A DNA stretch of 17,138 nt from Bacteroidaceae bacterium (GTDB lineage: Bacteria; Bacteroidota; Bacteroidia; Bacteroidales; Bacteroidaceae). Both the position numbers and the translations under genes were made by a program. The notes beneath the pieces are model-generated. The model made no database searches. It worked only from the letters and a program-made list of their open reading frames with translations, and was not told where the DNA came from. Shown piece after piece: positions 1 through 7,870 of this stretch. The stretch lies in assembly GCA_017472905.1 (NCBI GenBank), contig JAFUNW010000186.1, positions 1 through 17,138 on the forward strand. The letters run 5' to 3'. Position 1 is the first letter of the stretch; each line of letters starts with the position of its first letter.

Positions 1-12
1 CCCCCATAATCA

Positions 13-207
13 TTAGAATAATAGTAAACCTAGTATGGTAATTACTGCTAACACGGAAAATACAATGTACATGACTCCACTAGGTTTCTTTATTTTAAAA
101 TTAGTAATAAATGCAAATGCTATAATTGGATATACTACAATCATTAAATTAGCTATGTTTGATTTATTAATTATAAGTGTTATTACATATATTATCGGTA
201 TAATCAT
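13..207 (-). CDS. Small hydrophobic ORF in the AT-rich edge region (possible membrane-protein fragment)
   Basis: 64 residues with about three hydrophobic segments: IIPIIYVITLII, then IANLMIVVYPIIAFAFI, a KIKKPSG loop, and VMYIVFSVLAVITILGLLLF at the C-terminus. It begins with an ATG inside the 3' end of SusD2 (41-base overlap), directly after an in-frame TGA two codons earlier, with no visible ribosome-binding site, and ends TAA TGA. Isoleucine is mostly ATA, unlike the genes to its right. I do not recognise a family. It could be a real small membrane protein, or more likely the 3' piece of a larger one cut at the SusD2 junction. Confidence 0.35.
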   Translation of the reverse strand: MIIPIIYVITLIINKSNIANLMIVVYPIIAFAFITNFKIKKPSGVMYIVFSVLAVITILGLLLF

Positions 208-1162
208 ACTTCAGCACTGATACTGCTTGAAACTTACTAGGCTCTTCGCTCTTCCAATATTTGCTACGGGGAGCTGAAAGTTGACTACGATTCCACTCTT
301 GATTACTTACGTTCAACATGTGTTGATTGATTGTTTCAGCCAACATATCTACGATGTTTTCATAATAGACATTCGCTTCATCATTACGTCCATTCTTTTG
401 CAAAAATGCACCTTTCCATAAAGCAGTCTTTGCATACAAACCTTCGTAAGTAGGAATCATATAATCCCAATAACGATATACACTTTCTCCCAAGGGAGTA
501 TCAGGGTCAAGCCATTGATACCAAGAAAAGACAATGTTACTGGCAACCCCATTATATCCGTTTTCTAACAAGTTCAAGCATTTATCTACAATACTTTCCG
601 TATTCAACAATTCAAACTTTGTCAAATCTTGAATTTCCGTAATCGGGTCATCAAACCAAAGAGCTTCGCCATAAATCTCAGCCAACATCATGTAAGCCCA
701 AACCTTCAAACGAATGGTTGAACTAATCAAGCCATCTGAAACTTTCTGATCCCACAATTCGGGATATTGCTCTCCAAACTCTTCGATATTTACCAAGTAG
801 TCATTACATGCTATCACAACATCGTAATAACCTGCCGGATCTGCATACGGATTACCCGTCAAATCTTCATCATAATTATACAATGCGATAAGGTCGGAAG
901 TCGAATAGGTGGTTGGTTCCAACAATTCTCCACGTGTCTCAGTCAAATAAATAGCCTTATCACCTACTGCTTGCATACGACTCATGATACCTAGGAATCC
1001 GGTGTACATCTCAGTCTGTTCAGCCATATAATCATCGCCACTAAGTACATCATCAGTTTCCGGTTCGAAGAAATCATCACAACTTACTGTTCCCAAAGCC
1101 AAAAATAATGACATCAACGGGAACGCTACTTTTTTATATAAATTAGTTTTCTTCATCTTCAT
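167..1162 (-). CDS. SusD2: SusD-like lipoprotein, C-terminally truncated
   Basis: 331 residues against roughly 480-600 for full-length SusD proteins. The ATG at 1162 shares its A with the SusC2 TAA; a second ATG at 1156 is equally plausible. The lipobox ALGTVSC puts Cys at residue 28, followed by DDFFEPETDD. SusD-like features are the N-terminal DDVLSGDDYMAE, the helix LKVWAYMMLAEIYGEALW with FDDPITE, and the helical-repeat segment YEGLYAKTALWKGAFLQKNG. Similarity to SusD stops around FQAVSVLKYDY. The final ~10 residues (TDNICNNTYN) are encoded in the AT-rich edge region and look like read-in sequence before a TAA TAA stop. The conserved C-terminal lid segments seen in SusD1 (NERxxEF...GKRWYDL, LPIP, NP) are missing. 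The protein is probably non-functional or altered, unless the junction is an assembly error. Confidence 0.82.
   Translation of the reverse strand: MKMKKTNLYKKVAFPLMSLFLALGTVSCDDFFEPETDDVLSGDDYMAEQTEMYTGFLGIMSRMQAVGDKAIYLTETRGELLEPTTYSTSDLIALYNYDEDLTGNPYADPAGYYDVVIACNDYLVNIEEFGEQYPELWDQKVSDGLISSTIRLKVWAYMMLAEIYGEALWFDDPITEIQDLTKFELLNTESIVDKCLNLLENGYNGVASNIVFSWYQWLDPDTPLGESVYRYWDYMIPTYEGLYAKTALWKGAFLQKNGRNDEANVYYENIVDMLAETINQHMLNVSNQEWNRSQLSAPRSKYWKSEEPSKFQAVSVLKYDYTDNICNNTYN
185..215. other. Putative recombination, insertion or assembly junction at the SusD2 3' end
   Basis: SusD-like coding ends around 205-215, and to the left the composition changes abruptly. By hand count G+C is 51/200 (25.5%) over 1-200 and 76/200 (38%) over 221-420. 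I found no clear inverted repeats, target-site duplication or tRNA end at the joint, so the mechanism is open. The exact breakpoint is uncertain by tens of bases. Confidence 0.55.
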
Positions 1163-4100
1163 TAGAATTTCAAATTAACACCAACTTTTACAGACTTCGG
1201 AGAAACCACCTTTCCATAGTCAACACCTTGCATAGACTCACTGTAAGAATAAGAGAACTCAGGATCTAATCCTAAATATTTCGTAAAGTTCAGCAAATTC
1301 TGTCCGGTAACATATAAAGTACCTCCTTGGAAGAAGTTCCATACCGGCTTATTAAAGGTGTAACTGAAAGTAATATCACGCAATTTCAAATACGAAGCAT
1401 CTTCTATCCAACGATCAGAAAAATCATTATTTCCTACAACATCGTTCCATTGAGCACGCGGCATATCTGTCATTTGTCCTTCCATGTTCCAACGGCGAAT
1501 CACAGCCTTGCTTTGATTACTGAAATCACTAGCCGACTCCGTTACTCTACGAACGGCATTATAAGCCTCATTACCAACAGAATAAACAAATGTCAAATCC
1601 AAGCCAAATCCTTTGTATTGAAGATGATTATAGAAACTACCAAAGTAATCAGGAGTTGCACTACCGATGACTTGTTTATCAGCATTGTTGATAATTCCAT
1701 CATGATTAACATCTTGGTAATGAACATCACCTGCAGCGAATGCGACTCCATTCTTATTCTTCAGATTAGCCAATTCAGCCTCTTCTGTAGTAGAGAATAT
1801 ACCCAAAGATTTATAACCATAAAAACTATATGGATTTTCACCTACACGAGTTATCACTTCTGCGTCATCACCCAATGTAAGAATGGCTTCATTCACTTTA
1901 CCCAATGACTCTACTTCATTGGTGTAAGTAGAAAGATTACCTCCCAAAGTCCACTCAAAATTCCGTGTCTTAATTGGAGTAAAGCTTAATGACAAGTCTA
2001 TACCATTGGAAGATATTTCTCCATCATTGCTATAATAATAAGCTGTACCATAAGCAGAAGATTTCGGACTAATCATCAAAACATCTGTCGCTTGAGTATT
2101 GAAATACTTCACTCCCAAATTCAAACGATTATAAAACAATGATGCATTCAATCCGGCCGATAGATTCAAGTCTTTCTCCCATTCCAAATTTGTATTGGGA
2201 ACATTAGCACGAACCAATCCGGATATACCTTGAAAAGAACTACTTACATAATAGTATTTTCCCAATTTTGAGCTATATTGACTATTTCCGGTTAAACCAT
2301 AATCTGCATAAAGGTCCAATTTATTGATGAAGTCCACATCTTGCAGGAACTTAAAGTTTTTAGCCATCAACATGACATTCGCAGAGGGGAAGAATCCCAT
2401 GCGAGTAGCATCCTTTCCTGTAGAAGAAGCACCATCAAAAGAAAGATTGGCCCCTACTTTCACCAAATTGTTCATTGTATAATCGGCATGCAAATAATAA
2501 CTCATCCAATTCCATGCATTGTTATAACCAACAATATATCGACCGATAGAAGTCGTAGTATTACCTAGATTTTGATAAAAGTCATTCGGAGTATTTCGTG
2601 AAGAACCTGCGTCATACTCACTCTTGGTTGTCAATACTTGTGCCCCCAGACGTGCATTAAATTGGTTACTTCCAAATTTACGCTTGTATGCAACATTTAA
2701 ATTCGAAAAGAAATTAAATACTTCAGCAGCACCAACCAAAACTTTATTGTCTGCACTACCATATTGGTCAAATACAGGAACTATATCCATATTGTTAATA
2801 CCCGGAACAAAAGTCTCCTCCTTGTTGTAATTGTAATACATACCAACTACTGCATTGGCTGAGAAATAAGGATTCGGCTTATAGCTCAACTGAACTTTAC
2901 CATTTACATCAAATTGATGATTCTTGGCTGACAATGTATTTACTATGGATAATGGATTGCTGACAATGAAATCTGTTCCTTTATTCATTCCAAAGTAATA
3001 GCTTGAATAAGAGTCCAACAAATTACCATTCATATCACTATTATACGGACTAAGCAAAGGGGTTCTACGATATGCTGCTAACAATGGATTATTTTCCAAT
3101 GACAAACCTTGGGGTTGATATTGTCCCGTTAAGTAAGCCATACCTACTGATGCAACAATCTCAAATTCCTTACTAACTAATACATTCGTATTAATTTGAA
3201 TATTGTAACGGTCCGAATTTGTATTCTTCAAAATTCCCTCATCGCGAGTATATCCCAATGAAATGTCATATTTAGCAATTGCATCACCACCTTCTACACG
3301 GAACAAATGATCATGAGACATACTCGTACGATAAATTTCATCCTGCCAATCGGTATTCTTATTATAAAGATAATTATACGCACAATTAGGATCTTGCAAG
3401 AAAGGGAAATTACTAAAGAATGTCTCCATATTGTCATAATATGTCATACCCATATCCGACAAATATGACTTGTATTGCTTCGCATTCATCAAAGGCAAAC
3501 GACTATCGTTGTAATTCACACCAAATAATCCTGAATAGGATATTTTAGTATTCATATCATCAGACGTTGCTCCATCGGTCTCTATTAAGATAACCCCATT
3601 GGAACCCAATGAACCATACAAAGACGCATCCGCACCGGTCAAAACCGTAATATTCTGGATATCTTGCACATTATATGCTTGAAAAATGGAACGAGAAAAA
3701 CCAGAAATCATGGAAGATTCATTCTTATTAGGAAGATAAGGAACTCCATTGATTACAATCAAAGGAGAATTCTCGGCTAATAAAGAACGTATACCATGTA
3801 GATTAAGATAAGCACCTTCACCCGTCATTCCGCTTTTATTCGTCACCTGCAAACCGGAAAGTTCACCTTTCAACGCATTATCAATACTCATGGAGCCTAA
3901 AGCTAAATTCTGTTTATTCAAATTATAATTGCCGGCTTCGTGAATAGCTTCATCCTTTACAGGAGACATGGGTAGAACGACCGATTCATTATAACCATAT
4001 TTCGCTTTTGATATCATGTAAACCGAAAGGCTTGTTCGCCCATTAACAGGCAAAGTCTGAGAATAGAATCCATCAGCCCAAACTGTAATATCGGCATTAG

Positions 4101-4335
4101 CTTTTACCTCTTTTAATTCAAACTGTCCATCTGCGTTTGTTCGAGCAGTTTTACCTCCCGATGTAACAACTACATCGCCCAAGGGTTGCTTACATTCATC
4201 GTAAACAACACCTTTCAAGACTCTGACTTCTTGCTCTTCCTGTGTGACTTGTGGCACGAAAGAAAAAGCAGGAGTAGACATCGGGGCTACTGAAAGCACC
4301 AACAAAGATGCTATGATAATATTATTCTTTTTCAT
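1162..4335 (-). CDS. SusC2: divergent SusC-family TonB-dependent outer-membrane transporter
   Basis: 1057 residues. A signal peptide ends near STPAFS (about residue 25). A carboxypeptidase-regulatory-like domain at ~40-110 (LKGVVYDECKQPLGDVVV, ARTNADGQFELKEV) precedes the plug (~140-255): ALKGELSGLQVTNKSG, LIVINGVPYLP, and LTGADASLYGSLGSNGVI in place of the usual LKDASA-YG--GANGVI. The barrel shows SFYGYKSLGIF, DVNHDGIINNADKQVIG and a C-terminal VGVNLKF. It is only distantly similar to SusC1. The RIRG plug signature is replaced by NLHG, and there is no obvious TonB box. The SusC family assignment is still secure from overall order and length. Its stop overlaps the SusD2 start (TAATG), which indicates translational coupling of the pair. 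Confidence 0.94.
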   Translation of the reverse strand: MKKNNIIIASLLVLSVAPMSTPAFSFVPQVTQEEQEVRVLKGVVYDECKQPLGDVVVTSGGKTARTNADGQFELKEVKANADITVWADGFYSQTLPVNGRTSLSVYMISKAKYGYNESVVLPMSPVKDEAIHEAGNYNLNKQNLALGSMSIDNALKGELSGLQVTNKSGMTGEGAYLNLHGIRSLLAENSPLIVINGVPYLPNKNESSMISGFSRSIFQAYNVQDIQNITVLTGADASLYGSLGSNGVILIETDGATSDDMNTKISYSGLFGVNYNDSRLPLMNAKQYKSYLSDMGMTYYDNMETFFSNFPFLQDPNCAYNYLYNKNTDWQDEIYRTSMSHDHLFRVEGGDAIAKYDISLGYTRDEGILKNTNSDRYNIQINTNVLVSKEFEIVASVGMAYLTGQYQPQGLSLENNPLLAAYRRTPLLSPYNSDMNGNLLDSYSSYYFGMNKGTDFIVSNPLSIVNTLSAKNHQFDVNGKVQLSYKPNPYFSANAVVGMYYNYNKEETFVPGINNMDIVPVFDQYGSADNKVLVGAAEVFNFFSNLNVAYKRKFGSNQFNARLGAQVLTTKSEYDAGSSRNTPNDFYQNLGNTTTSIGRYIVGYNNAWNWMSYYLHADYTMNNLVKVGANLSFDGASSTGKDATRMGFFPSANVMLMAKNFKFLQDVDFINKLDLYADYGLTGNSQYSSKLGKYYYVSSSFQGISGLVRANVPNTNLEWEKDLNLSAGLNASLFYNRLNLGVKYFNTQATDVLMISPKSSAYGTAYYYSNDGEISSNGIDLSLSFTPIKTRNFEWTLGGNLSTYTNEVESLGKVNEAILTLGDDAEVITRVGENPYSFYGYKSLGIFSTTEEAELANLKNKNGVAFAAGDVHYQDVNHDGIINNADKQVIGSATPDYFGSFYNHLQYKGFGLDLTFVYSVGNEAYNAVRRVTESASDFSNQSKAVIRRWNMEGQMTDMPRAQWNDVVGNNDFSDRWIEDASYLKLRDITFSYTFNKPVWNFFQGGTLYVTGQNLLNFTKYLGLDPEFSYSYSESMQGVDYGKVVSPKSVKVGVNLKF

Positions 4336-4347
4336 GTCAAAAACCTA

Positions 4348-6075
4348 TTAGTAATTGTTTTCTGTAGGACGAAGACACCAATGATGTATCGTTGCTTGTT
4401 TTGTTCCGGCCAGATTATTGCATTCAATACGAAGAACTACTTCTGTTGCAGAACCATCACCATTCACATCCGGAATAGTAATCTCTTCATAAACCAAGCC
4501 ACCATCAGTATTGTAATTCCCTTTTTTACTATTTGTCAATGTACTCATCACTTCCTTATATCCTTCGGGATAACCATCACTCAAAGTTGCACCACGATCG
4601 TAGTGATACGTAGTAGCAGAGCCGACACTAATCGTAGCCGGAGCTTGTATCGCATTACCATTAACCAAGACTGAAATATTTAAATCCAATCCTAAATGCT
4701 GCATAAATCCCATAGCCAAACGATAAGTTCCGGGAGGAACCAAATAGGGAGAAATTTCGTATGCTCCATCTTCGTTCAACGTACGTTTCAATAAAGTAAA
4801 ATCTAAAGCCCAATTACTTAGAGTCGGATCTGCATACTGACAAATCAGTACCCGATTCTGAACTTTAGGCCAAACACCTTCTAGTGGAGTCCATTCTGGT
4901 ACTTTTGTATCGTATGAAAACTCACCAAGATTGGTTGATACAAAATATTTTGCTTTCTGAATATCATCACAATTTTCATGATAATAATAGAAATCTTTCA
5001 AACGATACATCAATACATTGTGAGGAATCTTAAAGTCTTTCACATAATATACCACTCCATTAGAAACTTCTTCGGCATTTTCGATGTCTACAGTTTGGAC
5101 CTCGGTACGCCATTGACGATCATAAATTGAAGTTAAATGATTAGCAGCCTCAGCAGACAACTCAGCCGGAGTATAACGCTGACGATAGAAAGCTACTTCT
5201 AATATCCAATTGCGCAATATATCGCGGTCACGCTCGTCTTGATTCCACGCTTTCAATTTAACATCTGCTTCTGCCATTGCTTTATTGATAACTTCATCTG
5301 AGAAAATCAAAGCTGTAGCAGTCAGAGATTCAGAACTTAAATCAAAATTCTTGGCATCAAAGAATTCATTGGTATAAATAAATACCGAATCATAAATGGT
5401 ATTTCCTGTAGCATCCACTCCGATTGGCTTACTGTGTTCACGATCAAATTCCTGACCACCGGAAGCTTGTACCAGATTCTTAAAAATCGAGTACTCTTCA
5501 CCCAATCCGTCAATCAAATCTTTCAACGATTTCGGAGTTACAATCATGTTATCTATAACATAGATATATCCGTTGGTAGTCTTGATAATCTCATTTACAG
5601 CATTGCCACCAAAAGTGATACGACTTACATCCGTAGAAACTTTCGTAGAATCAATACCCACTGAAACAAATTTCTGATGCCACATCAACACACGATCACC
5701 ATCATGCAAATTAGATGGAGGCAATGCTATATCAGAAACATGTGAATTAGCCAACTTTATAAGCTCTTCTTCACTTTCTGTATCTACATTATCCAAAGTA
5801 AAGGACTCATTCTTTACGACCAACATTGTATGAAACAGATTCTTAGAATCCAATTTGGAAAAAACTTCCTGTTTTTGTAAGAATTCATACATTTGGCTAA
5901 AATCGGAATTTTCTGCAAGATATTCTCCTGAAGATACCGTAACCTCTTTCAATGCCGGATTATTTACAACAATATGCGTATTTTCATAATGGTCGTCCCA
6001 ATCTTCGGAACAGCTATTCAGCATAGGTACAAACAAAGCCGATAGCAATAACCATTTCATATATCTTTTATTCAT
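4348..6075 (-). CDS. FAS1c: lipoprotein with two divergent FAS1 domains and a C-terminal beta-sandwich-like domain
   Basis: 575 residues from the ATG at 6075. The frame is also open to a GTG at 6081, only 4 bases past the FAS1b stop; I prefer the ATG because it gives a compact signal peptide (MNKRYMKWLLLSALFVP) and a 10-base gap like its neighbours. The lipobox MLNSC puts Cys at residue 22, followed by SEDWDDHYE. FAS1-like unit 1 is about 42-185 (TNGYIYVIDNMIV near its end) and unit 2 about 188-375 (TALIFSDEVINKA, ILRNWILEVAFY, VVYYVKDFKIP). Both are weaker matches than in FAS1a and FAS1b. The C-terminal ~190 residues share landmarks with FAS1b: a PYLVPPGTYRLAMGF strand, VYEEI, and a closing HHWCLRP matching CIRFIP. 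It precedes SusC2 by 12 bases after a TAA TAG stop. A surface binding role is inferred. Confidence 0.82.
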   Translation of the reverse strand: MNKRYMKWLLLSALFVPMLNSCSEDWDDHYENTHIVVNNPALKEVTVSSGEYLAENSDFSQMYEFLQKQEVFSKLDSKNLFHTMLVVKNESFTLDNVDTESEEELIKLANSHVSDIALPPSNLHDGDRVLMWHQKFVSVGIDSTKVSTDVSRITFGGNAVNEIIKTTNGYIYVIDNMIVTPKSLKDLIDGLGEEYSIFKNLVQASGGQEFDREHSKPIGVDATGNTIYDSVFIYTNEFFDAKNFDLSSESLTATALIFSDEVINKAMAEADVKLKAWNQDERDRDILRNWILEVAFYRQRYTPAELSAEAANHLTSIYDRQWRTEVQTVDIENAEEVSNGVVYYVKDFKIPHNVLMYRLKDFYYYHENCDDIQKAKYFVSTNLGEFSYDTKVPEWTPLEGVWPKVQNRVLICQYADPTLSNWALDFTLLKRTLNEDGAYEISPYLVPPGTYRLAMGFMQHLGLDLNISVLVNGNAIQAPATISVGSATTYHYDRGATLSDGYPEGYKEVMSTLTNSKKGNYNTDGGLVYEEITIPDVNGDGSATEVVLRIECNNLAGTKQATIHHWCLRPTENNY

Positions 6076-6085
6076 AATCACAATG

Positions 6086-7858
6086 TTATTCAGTTATTGG
6101 AATAAAACGAATACAATCAAACTGCAGCGAGAATTTATTATTTGTACTAGCAGCCGGATCCATTACAACAAAATTCATCTTATGAGTTGCAGTGTTTTCA
6201 AATTCTATCTCTTCATACAATACGGTAGAATATACACCCACTGTATTCTTAGAAACTGTCGTATAAGGAGAAACCAATATTTCATTCATATCATCAAATG
6301 TCATTTTCAGTAATCCTCCATTACCATCTGATATTGTACGCATGAAAGAATGTTCCAATGTATATACGAAATCTAATTCTACACGATATTTTCCACGCAC
6401 TAAAGTCGGAGTTTTCATATTTACCCATCCCAAATAACCGAGGTTAAAGACAACACGATCTTTGTTATTAGCCGCGCTCACATTCTTCTTACAGTTTACA
6501 TAAGTAATAGGATAATACGAAGAATTTGAGGAATTATTACTACCCATTTCATAAGTATAAACATCGTCCAATGCACTTAAAGCAACCTTACATTCCGTAG
6601 TAACGGGTTCTGACGGTTGATAAAGATTATCCCCCTCAGCCATAACTCGATTCTTGACTGAAGAATAATCTGCTAAATCCCATATAACAGTTGTTTGCTC
6701 CGGTTCCCAAACAGGAAGATAACCATCCAATTCATGGATATAACCATTCTTGGCCAACACATTTGAATTATCATTAATCAATTGAGCCGATTCTGACTGA
6801 AGATTAAATACATACGATACTTCCTGATTTGGATTACTACCAATTCTGGTATATTGTAAAACAAATCCTTCGGCATATGTATCCATCAACTTAACTGAAT
6901 CGTTTGCAAAACGAGACTCACCAGTTTCTTCATCAGTTTCTACGATATTCATCGGTGACAACAAATCAAGATAACTCTTCATCGAATTCAGGATATGGTA
7001 TGAAACATATTTATTCAATTCATTACTTTTTTCGGTATAATCAGTTCCGGCACCTAATTTCGAAACCAAAGCATCAAACGTTGCAATACCATCTTTTTCG
7101 AATGTATCATCAGATACTGCCAACAAAGTATATTGACGGCGATTAATCGAATAATTACCCGAAGTGTACCAAATTGTGTCTTGAATAACATCCAAGCTAT
7201 CTGCCCATCCAGTAGCTTGAAGAGCTTGGTCCATTATATCAAAGCGATTCGCATCACCCGTATTTCCTCCTTTCTTTAACAAGGCGTAAACACTCTCATT
7301 CAAAGGATTCAAGACTCCATCAATTCGATACATATAGCCATTGTATGCTTTAATTTGAGCCTCTGTCACATTAAGACGTGAAGTCAATGCCTCATTCGTC
7401 AATCCGAAAACTCTAGCATCATTCATGTAATGAACCACATACAATTTCTCTCCAGCCAAATTGGTCAAATAAGATTCCTTTTGAATCTCCTCAGTCTTCA
7501 ATGAATCAAGTACTGTATGTGTATTTACCAGATCACGAGCATACTGCTGCCCTAAATCTTGAATAGAAGTAACACCTTTGGATACATAAAATGAATCCAA
7601 AGCCTCATTGGTTGGGAAAAACACAGTAAATGGGTCCAGTGCATAGTTCAGAGCACTATACATATCGGCATACTTCAACACCTCTACCCATCCGGAAGCT
7701 GCTGTATCAGCAGAAAGTGTCAGAGCTAAAGGCGGCAAATTTTCGTCATTTACGTATGTACTGTCTTCGTAAGGATCTTCACAAGCTGTAACTGCCCCTA
7801 CCAATCCAGCTAAAGCGAATATATTCGCTACTACATTATTTTTAAACTTTTTCATCAT
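6086..7858 (-). CDS. FAS1b: lipoprotein with two FAS1 domains and a C-terminal beta-sandwich-like domain
   Basis: 590 residues. The start MMKKFKNN leads into a hydrophobic stretch and AVTAC, with the lipidated Cys at residue 26, followed by acidic EDPYED. FAS1 unit 1 spans about 48-195 (VFFPTNEALDSF, LVNTHTVLDSL, NGYMYRIDGVLNP). Unit 2 spans about 197-395 (LLAVSDDTFEK, YVSYHILNSM, AKNGYIHELDGYLPV). The last ~190 residues are beta-rich, with PTLVRGKYRVELDF, VLYEEIEFE and a final FDCIRFIP strand; this resembles a carbohydrate-binding jelly-roll, but I cannot name a family. The layout matches FAS1c, encoded next. The position directly after SusD is where surface glycan-binding lipoproteins usually sit in polysaccharide-utilization loci, so a surface binding role is inferred. 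The ATG at 7855 is an equally good start. Confidence 0.87.
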   Translation of the reverse strand: MMKKFKNNVVANIFALAGLVGAVTACEDPYEDSTYVNDENLPPLALTLSADTAASGWVEVLKYADMYSALNYALDPFTVFFPTNEALDSFYVSKGVTSIQDLGQQYARDLVNTHTVLDSLKTEEIQKESYLTNLAGEKLYVVHYMNDARVFGLTNEALTSRLNVTEAQIKAYNGYMYRIDGVLNPLNESVYALLKKGGNTGDANRFDIMDQALQATGWADSLDVIQDTIWYTSGNYSINRRQYTLLAVSDDTFEKDGIATFDALVSKLGAGTDYTEKSNELNKYVSYHILNSMKSYLDLLSPMNIVETDEETGESRFANDSVKLMDTYAEGFVLQYTRIGSNPNQEVSYVFNLQSESAQLINDNSNVLAKNGYIHELDGYLPVWEPEQTTVIWDLADYSSVKNRVMAEGDNLYQPSEPVTTECKVALSALDDVYTYEMGSNNSSNSSYYPITYVNCKKNVSAANNKDRVVFNLGYLGWVNMKTPTLVRGKYRVELDFVYTLEHSFMRTISDGNGGLLKMTFDDMNEILVSPYTTVSKNTVGVYSTVLYEEIEFENTATHKMNFVVMDPAASTNNKFSLQFDCIRFIPITE

Positions 7859-7870
7859 ACAACATCTTTA

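Noticed and set aside
1671..1730. EF-hand or dockerin-like DVNHDGIINNAD segment in SusC2 (also about 10015-10050 in SusC1)
   Set aside because: A Dx(N)xDGxI loop is a normal part of SusC barrels and does not indicate a dockerin or cellulosome component.
1327..1908. A 193-codon plus-strand open frame
   Set aside because: It is antisense to the well-supported SusC2 gene, has no recognisable domain and has shadow-like composition (many Ile, Thr, Ser).
6076..6081. GTG start for FAS1c at 6081
   Set aside because: It adds only two residues before a good ATG at 6075. The ATG gives a normal signal peptide and a gap length like the other junctions.
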